Below, in pieces: positions 57,356 to 64,000 of a stretch of DNA of 64,000 bases. A model generated the notes under the pieces. The model saw only the letters and a list, made by a program, of their open reading frames with translations. It did no database searches and was not told the origin of the DNA. The first letter of the stretch is position 1. Each line of letters begins with the position of its first letter. The stretch spans positions 35,830,256-35,894,255 of the forward strand of contig NC_061508.1 in assembly GCF_022539505.1 (NCBI RefSeq), in the 5' to 3' direction. Source of the stretch: Lolium rigidum. Its lineage: Eukaryota > Streptophyta > Magnoliopsida > Poales > Poaceae. Position numbers and translations under genes: made by a program.

Positions 57356-58671
57356 ACTTGTCAACACCCGGATTTTTAAGTCCAGATGCCTATTATGCCA
57401 TTCATCGCAATCCCAGGAATATTGTTTTTGCGAGACATAATAGATTGATATCACAACACATCATTCATTACATCACATAATTGTCTTACATAGAAGGATC
57501 ACATGATCCAGTCTTAATACATCATAGTGGATCTAGAGATCCCATTACAAAACACATAGCGGAAGCGAAGTAACGGTTGCGGTCCATCTATTCCACAGGC
57601 AACTGTTGACGTCAGGAGTGATCCTAGTTGTCGTAGACGTCCTGCTGTCCATCTTCCTCGTGCTGCTGTTCTCCTTCATAGTCCGGCCATTTGAATAGCC
57701 AGGGACAAAGCCATGAGTACTTTAAAGTACTCGCAAACTAATACTAATGTAAGCACTATCAACTATAGTAAGGGGGTGCTAAGCTCTAAGTTTATTTGCA
57801 TAAAGCCAATTTTATTTCATAAGCATTTAGTAAAAAGCCTCTTCATTTGCTAACTAACTCAAGTGGGAACATTAGTGTCATTCCCACAACTCGTTGTGAT
57901 TCAAGTCAAAGTCACCATTTCAAGTTCAAATCACAAGTCACCCTTCACATGTCACATTTTTGAAAATGGTCCGATGACGGAACAGTATGGCCTTTCCAAT
58001 CGTCCGTAACCGTGGACACGGCTATTCGAATAGTTCTACACTCGCAGAGGTCGTACACTTGTGCCACAATATTTGCAATAATCCGTCGGGGTTAACCGGC
58101 CCTGATTTATCATACTCCGTATGCGGACTACCAACCATAACCTTTCACTTATATACTCTAGTACAAGCACCTCTCCCCATGAGCTTGGCCTCCCAGGTGA
58201 AAACCAACCCGTTAACCCGGGAACCGCACGAGGCTTGGGCCGGACAATTCACCTCATTCACGTCATATCACATCATTTCTTTTGTAGAGGCAGCCCTCGG
58301 CATAACCCCGATGACGCTTGTTTAGAGGGAACCCATACTAAAGCACATAAATTTCTAGTTAAGCCCTTACCCATGCTCGGGTATTGTGGGGGTACTTGCA
58401 AAATTGGAATGGTATCGCATCCGAACCCAACCATCAGTTTTTGTAAAGTTCACCATGTCATTCACAAGTCACATTCACCTTCAAAATCTTTCAATAGAAT
58501 GACTCATCATTCCAAGGTTTTCAAAGTCATTTCATTTCACAAGTTCCCATCTAGAGTAGTCAATTTTATTTGTTAGCACTAGCAACTAATCATGAGGGGT
58601 GCTATCTAGCTTTCATTGCTCTAGGCTAAATTTGATGATCTTGTTCTACTCTAGACCAAGTGAATCATGAA

Positions 58672-58947
58672 TCAAAAAGTAAACTTTGATAAACCAAAAA
58701 TCAATAAAGCTTGTAAAGTAAAACTTGGGATGGGCTCATTAAGCATAAAGTAAAATGTGGTGGTGTCTTGCTCTTGTAGAGCTTTGCACTTAGCAAGAAT
58801 ATTAGCTTGCAAGAGTAGAGCTTGCATTGGTGTTAGCTTGCCTTGGTTGGAGTAGTGATCAAAGTTCTCTTCCTCTTCAAAGTAGTCCTCCTCCTCCTCG
58901 ATGTACTCCTCGGTACTAGCGTCTAAATACGAGTACAATACACACAA
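58672..58947 (-). other. Possible small acidic ORF inside the W 5' LTR
   Basis: This is the same 91-codon frame as at 51270-51545, with no amino-acid change. Downstream of the TATA box it would be in the transcribed leader of the genomic RNA. Without an ATG it needs splicing or a non-AUG start. Confidence 0.3.
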
Positions 58948-60439
58948 TTACCACACAAGGCCTAAATACTAGACTAAGCACACACATAATTCACTCCTAC
59001 TAAGCTATCAATCAACATGCTTATTAGGTGAGTGGATTTCATTTTATTCTTAAGAAAAATAATTTCCTCTCATTATAAATATTAATTAGAGTATTTATTT
59101 CCCGAGAGAAAATAATTTCCTCTCATTGAATATGATTTAAGATTTAATTTCCCTCATGAATAAGATGTGACCTAGGTTGACCCAAGTCAACCTCTTCACA
59201 CTTATCATTTAAGGAAATGATTTAAATGAGGTGAGCACCTCATACCATTTTAATAACACCTTGCAATGATTTAATATCATCAACTAATTTAATATGAGTT
59301 TTAATTGACCATGGTCTCTACCTCATATTAAATTAGTTGAGACAAGATTTAAATGAGACCAAAGCATCTCATATGATTTAATAAGTAGTTTTGAACAATT
59401 TAAATACTACTAGGAAAATGATTTAAATGAGGTGAAGCACCTCATGCAATTTAATCCTAACATGGTAAAGGTGTAATATCCTTAAACCATTCACATGAGA
59501 CCTAGATGACCAGAGTCTCTACCTCATTTTGAAGTGTTCATGATAAGATTTAAATGAGAGAAAATACTCCCATAAGATTTATTAATAGTTTTGGACAATA
59601 TCTTTGACTAGAAATAGCCATAAAGTCCTTTAATTAAACTAGGCCATGATCATTCAAGGTAAGCATGGCATATTTTTGCATAAACAATTAGTATAAGTGA
59701 AATGTGAGTTATAGGAGTTGGAATCAACTCAAAAGCATTTTTGGTTGATTTTTAAGAATTAATCTAGGGCAGACAAGTCCCTGCCTTGTTATTTTTGTCA
59801 CATTATTTCTATCAATAATCTAGGGTTGAGACCAGTGAGGTTGTTTAGATATTTTCCTCAGCTTTCCAAATATATAAAATTTATTAAATTTGGCCAAGTA
59901 GATTTGATTCTATTTAAATTGGAAAATATATGCAGTAGGTAATTTGATAAATTCGAAATATTCCAAATTCAAACGCATGGGCCTAGGCGGGAAAGGAAAT
60001 GGGCCGGCCTAGCTTCGCTCTGGCGCTCAGCGGGCCGCCTGACAGGGTGGGCTCCCCCGTCGCGTGGCGTTTAAACGCCGAACCGTTACGCGGTGATGCG
60101 AGCCGTTGGATTAGAGGTGAGATCGACGGACAGAGTGCGTCGTCGTCTCCGGCGAGCAAGGTCTACTGGCGCGGCGAGGGTAGGGGGTCGGAGAGTCACC
60201 TGAGCTCCGGCGAGGCTGGTCGTCGATGCAGGGTGACGTTGCGGACGATGAGGAAGCGACGGGGACAGACGGCGGCTCGAATGGTGGTCGGATTTGATGG
60301 CTTCCTTCTCAGCACCGCCGCGGGCTCCGGCGAGAAATAGGACGGCCGCGGGCGGCAATGTGGAGGGGCGAGGAGGTCGAGAGGGCTCAGGAGAGAGTGG
60401 GGAGTGGAGAGGTGTGAAGAGATCATCCAGGGGATGCCT

Positions 60440-60449
60440 CCTTTTATAG
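60440..60449 (-). promoter_or_regulatory. TATA box of W (5' LTR, active copy)
   Basis: The minus strand reads CTATAAAAGG. In the 5' LTR this would drive the genomic transcript toward gag. Confidence 0.65.
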
Positions 60450-62520
60450 CGGCGAGTGGTGGCCGGGGCGAGCGGAGCAGGTCGTCGACGTCGGCATGGC
60501 TACGGTAGGTTTGCGTCAACAGCGAGGGTGCGGCAGTGTTGGCGACGTCACCGCGGACACAACAGGCGTCCTGGCGTTGAAATTGGGGCATAGGAGCGTC
60601 GTCGTCGTCATCGTGTACTCCGGTACTGTGGCGGACGATCGCCGATGATGGCGTCGGCTACGGTGGCTTGCGCTGGGAGATGGAGGTGTCTGGGAGCGTC
60701 CTGGTACCGTGGCGAGGCTCGGTGCAGAAGCTGAGGACAGGGGGAGGTTGGAGGCGACGGGGCGAGGCCGTGTACTGGCGTGTCCAGGGGCGATGTCGTG
60801 CACGCTCTGGCACGACTTGGGCGCGGTGACCACGTCACGTTCTGGCGTGTGTCGTGTTCCTCTTGACCAGGGATCATGTCTGGCGTGTTCAGGGGAGAGA
60901 GGGGGAGCTCGAGGACATGCTTGGATACGCTGGAGTGGACCAGAGAAGAAAAGAGTATGTGTGTGTGTCATGCATGCACGGCATGCCTTTGTTCTACAAT
61001 ATTTTGCACAAAGCAAGGTGGCTCTGGTACTGCAATGATGCAAGAGGGGTAGGAGAGGACTCAAGGTGACATAGGCTTGATAGTTGGGGCAAAAATCTGC
61101 TGGTTAATAGCATGTAGGGGGTTGGTAGGTTTGTGCACCAAAGGTGCTCGATGAAATGGCCGCAAGAAGATAAGATGTGAATTTTTGATTAAATTTTGGT
61201 GGGTTGTGAACATATAATAATTGAAGTCTACTCGGTGGTGGTGGTGGTCAAATTTGAAGTGGTTTGTGAAATTTTAAAATGGGGATGATCTTCTCTTTGT
61301 TTCAACATCACCACTTGTCAACTTTATTCTGGTCAACCTGGTCAAAGTTAGCAGGGGTGGTCAACATGAAAGTTGCTCACCTTGACATGGTCTTGGATGA
61401 CATGGCTTTGGTTTACCAATTTTAGTTTAAGAAAAGAGAAAACCAGAGGGGTAAAGGGGGGAACATTTTATAAAAGTCCATTTTGACCATTATCACATGT
61501 ATGAAGAAATCTTGACTTCCTTGTGTTTGATTCTTGATCCAAGTATGCAATTGTGTTAGTTATATATAAGAGTTTGACAAACCATGGATCAAGCAATGGT
61601 GGCCTTTGGTGCAGATTTGTAAATTGGGCATAAGGTGTATGTGAGTGAAATTGGGATTTTCTCCCTATTTGATTTCACTCCATTTAAGTTGACTTTTGTT
61701 GAATCTAAGGTGAATCTTATTAGTTTAGAAACATCTCCCAACCATTGAATCCATTTAAAATTGTCTTGTTCAAAGATTTGCAAAAATGGCATATCCACAT
61801 ATGTGTATTGGAAAATCTTCTTATTTCCAATTTGATTTGGTTTTTCTTGATCTCATTGATGTGGTTGAGGTTTAATATGATATAAGAAAACAATCCAAGC
61901 AATGGAAACAAGTTTGGTGGTCCTTGGCTCAAATTTGTATTTTTGGCCTTATGCACATATGTGCATTTCATGTTTTTTATTTCCATTTCTTTATTTATGA
62001 TCAAAGGTCATGGTTTAGGGTTTATTTAATGTTATATTGGGTTTGGTAAAGTTTTTCAAACCATTTGTGCAAGGTAGGGGTGTTTAGGTCAAGTTTTGGA
62101 AAATGGCTATGTGTCACAGATGCTCCTATGCATAGGTTTGATTTCTTTTTATTTTCTTTGGTTTCGACTTGGAATTGGTTTGAGAAGTACTAAGTAAGGT
62201 TTATGAAGGTCTTCCAATCCTCTACATGAAGTGGAAAGGTCTAGGGTAAAGTTGTATAAAAATAGCCATAGGCACATATGTCCTTTTTCCTATTTAATTC
62301 CTTTTATTTCATTTTAGCTAGGATGGTGAAAAGAGGGGTGAGGTTTAGGTTTTTGGAATTAGGTTCAATGCAATACATAAATAATCGTGGTAATATCACA
62401 CATATAAGCATGCTCACTATGTATCACACTTAACTTAATAAAAGTTTTTGTTGGCTCTCATTTTTGGAAAAAGGAAATTCATTGTCTCTTTGTTTTAAAT
62501 TTTTGGGATGTTACACTGTT

Positions 62521-63502
62521 GAAGGGATATTACTAAACCTTCACCGAGCAAGCAACGTGGAGGCCGATTCCAGCAATCGGCCAAAATTATCCTCACCATC
62601 CATTTTGCCTGGGATCAACATTTGGCCCAACAGGGGCTACCTAAAGAGCCGATACCATCAATTCTTGACAGAATCGGCTCGGGGGGCACCTAGATGGGTG
62701 AAACATGAGGGTATAAGGTGACACTATCATATATTGGGGCCGACACACAAATCGGCCTAGAAAATTCAAAAAAATTTTGAGCACAGCCGATGCAGGGCCA
62801 TCGACTCAAGAGGAATAACTGTTACGATCAGAGGGAGATTTTAATGGAAGAAACTCCTCAATGGAGTAGTTTGGACGTGCAGATCAGGTCAAGGATGGAT
62901 TGCGTTAGATTCGCCAAAGGAAAGGAGCCGATCTGACCAGCAGGGCGCTAAGAGCGGACTCGGAGAAACTCGGGGGCAGCTCGCCTTGAAAGCTCTCTCG
63001 CTTTGGGAAGCCGATTTATGTACAAATCGGTTGGCTCTGCATGATCAAGCCCAGGCTAGTTCAGCTAAGTTACGCGTCCTCGTTTCTATTTTTGCCTTGG
63101 CAAAGACTCGGGGGGCAGCAGGCCTGGTGGATGCTCTGTTTAAAAAGCCGATTGGGATACCATCGGCTGATCCTTCACTTACAACTTTCTTCACAGATGA
63201 TGAGTATTGAGGAGGATTATTGGGTTTGGTTGGAAAAGTTTAAAGGGTTTCCTGAAGATCCTGCATTTTCTGCCAGATTCAGAAAGTCATCAGTTGAAGA
63301 GGAGAAGAGCGAGTTTTAAAGGGCCGATGCGATGCTATCGGCTTATTACGCATTGGCAAAAAGGGGCGAATCGGCAAGGTCGGAAGAGGGAATCGGCAAA
63401 TCAAATTGGGGAAAAGTTCTTCATTAATAAGGGAGATTTCTTACATAGTAGAGCTAATTGCCCTCAAAAGGGGATACATTGCCCCGCCTACTTCTACGGG
63501 TC
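62521..63502 (+). other. 3' region of X2 resumed after W
   Basis: The start matches X1 from about 20180 (GCAAGCAAC, then CCGATTCCAGCAATCGGCC). CTCGGGGGGCA-type tracts lie at 62678-62688, 62969-62978 (one G shorter) and 63107-63117. No protein frame is convincing. The stretch ends at the stop of the antisense ORF. Confidence 0.7.
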
Positions 63503-64000
63503 CTATACTAGGGGCCCTATCCACGGGCTGTTGTTGCCCTCGTCGTCGCCGTCATCGCCGCTGTCGGCGCTGCTCCCGGCCGGCTCGTCGTCACTGCTCC
63601 AGCGGCCGCCGGCAGGACCTTCATTGTCCTCATCTTCCGCGTCGTCGTCGTCGTCACTGTCGAAGTCACTCAGATTCCCCGGCCAGGGGCAATGGCGCTT
63701 GGCCGGCGGCTCGTCGGGGGAGCTGTCGTCGTCGTCGTCATCCTCCTCTTCCTCCTCCTTCACCTCCTCGGAGGTGGCCCCATCCCAGGGGAAGCAGTCA
63801 TCCTCGCTTTCTTCCACCGCTTCCTTGTCGGCGAGGAAGCGGAGGTCGCTCTCCCCATCAGTCAGGGACTTGTCGTCCTCCGACCAGATGGAGAAGTCAT
63901 GGTCTGACTCCTCCCCGGCCGCAATGGCGCGGCGGATGTTGGCCGCGTGGACCTCCGCCGGGTTGTGCTCCGGCGTCGGCTCGCGAGACGAAGAGGACTG
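63503..64000 (-). CDS. Acidic antisense ORF of X2, 5' end outside window
   Basis: A minus-strand frame is open from the window edge (64000) to the stop at 63503, 165 codons. It is strongly acidic with runs of Asp and Glu, and contains HNPAEVHAANIRRAIAAG, a DHDFSIWSEDD motif, a DEPPAKRHCPWP segment and a Ser/Asp-rich end. Codon use is GC-rich in third positions. Its position, antisense in the 3' internal part of a gypsy element, parallels the accessory gene of B. No known domain is recognised; the start and any introns lie outside. Confidence 0.6.
   Translation of the reverse strand, partial: QSSSSREPTPEHNPAEVHAANIRRAIAAGEESDHDFSIWSEDDKSLTDGESDLRFLADKEAVEESEDDCFPWDGATSEEVKEEEEEDDDDDDSSPDEPPAKRHCPWPGNLSDFDSDDDDDAEDEDNEGPAGGRWSSDDEPAGSSADSGDDGDDEGNNSPWIGPLV

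Larger units (their letters stand above)
49952..62515 (-). mobile_element. Element W: complete 12.6 kb gypsy element with giant LTRs, gag only
   Basis: This 12,564-base element in minus orientation is flanked by CTGTT (49947-49951 and 62516-62520). The LTRs are 5,158 and 5,157 bases; the internal part is only about 2.25 kb. It has an initiator-Met primer site, one unknown ORF, gag with a zinc knuckle, and a polypurine tract. No protease, RT or integrase is present. Long LTRs and the gag style suggest the Tekay/Del chromovirus lineage (inference). The near-identity of the LTRs makes it one of the youngest insertions here. Confidence 0.93.
57359..62515 (-). repeat. 5' LTR of W
   Basis: The LTR is 5,157 bases, the twin of 49952-55109. 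The promoter TATA is at 60440-60449 and the small acidic ORF at 58672-58947. Most differences between the twins are one- or two-base changes at CAG/CTG sites. Confidence 0.93.
48498..64000 (+). mobile_element. Element X2: deletion derivative of the X family, 3' end outside window
   Basis: The 5' LTR and primer site are intact. Only 255 bases of internal sequence follow before W (49952-62515), and X resumes at 62521. Compared with X1, nearly all of gag and the protease are missing. The tail contains CTCGGGGGGCA tracts and an antisense acidic ORF reaching the window end. X2 inserted into the 3' LTR of Y2. Confidence 0.85.

Overview
The window is a stack of nested LTR retrotransposons with one CACTA transposon end and two 100-base assembly gaps (21807-21906 and 43611-43710). 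I found no host gene, rRNA or tRNA. LTRs opening TGATACGTC, long A/T-rich 3' leaders, Athila-like and Tat-like Ty3/gypsy proteins, a Copia LTR and CACTA/CHG-rich repeats point to a large-genome pooid grass (wheat, barley, rye, oat or ryegrass relatives). The species cannot be fixed from this sequence alone.

Layout, left to right. Element A (1-6264, +) is the 3' part of an Athila-like gypsy element with protease, an env-position ORF and a partial LTR. It is followed by a Copia LTR/gag fragment (6265-7522). B1 (7523-15578, - orientation) is a Tat-type gypsy element. Its spliced accessory gene lies antisense to its own pol direction, so it reads on + here. B1 is interrupted by a solo LTR, S (13740-15336, target duplication CCTAC). 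X1 (15579-20948, +) is a gag-protease gypsy element cut by a CACTA terminus (20949-21806) that runs into gap 1.

After gap 1 comes B2 (21907-43610, +), a second copy of the B family. It has a long intact RT/RNase H/RNase H/integrase frame followed by the accessory gene on the minus strand. Y1 (27397-35313, duplication GTAAG) sits in an intron of that gene and Z (35821-42254, duplication GTGAG) sits in one of its exons. After gap 2, Y2 (43711-48497, +) has a Y-type LTR but a different ORF. X2 (48498-64000, +, leaving the window) is a deletion derivative of X with an acidic antisense ORF. W (49952-62515, -, duplication CTGTT) is a 12.6 kb element with 5.16 kb LTRs, only gag plus one extra ORF, inserted into X2.

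How the parts relate: only B2 carries pol enzymes. A, X1, X2, Y1, Y2, Z and W lack reverse transcriptase and integrase as seen here, so they look defective or dependent on enzymes from elsewhere. Y1, Y2 and Z share a long 3' noncoding region, a polypurine tract and a structured box after the ORF, while their 5' ORFs differ. Many frameshifts fall at CAG/CTG sites and appear as CGAG, CTCG, CG or CCG, which looks more like a systematic sequencing error at methylated cytosines than decay. Pseudogene calls should be read with that in mind.
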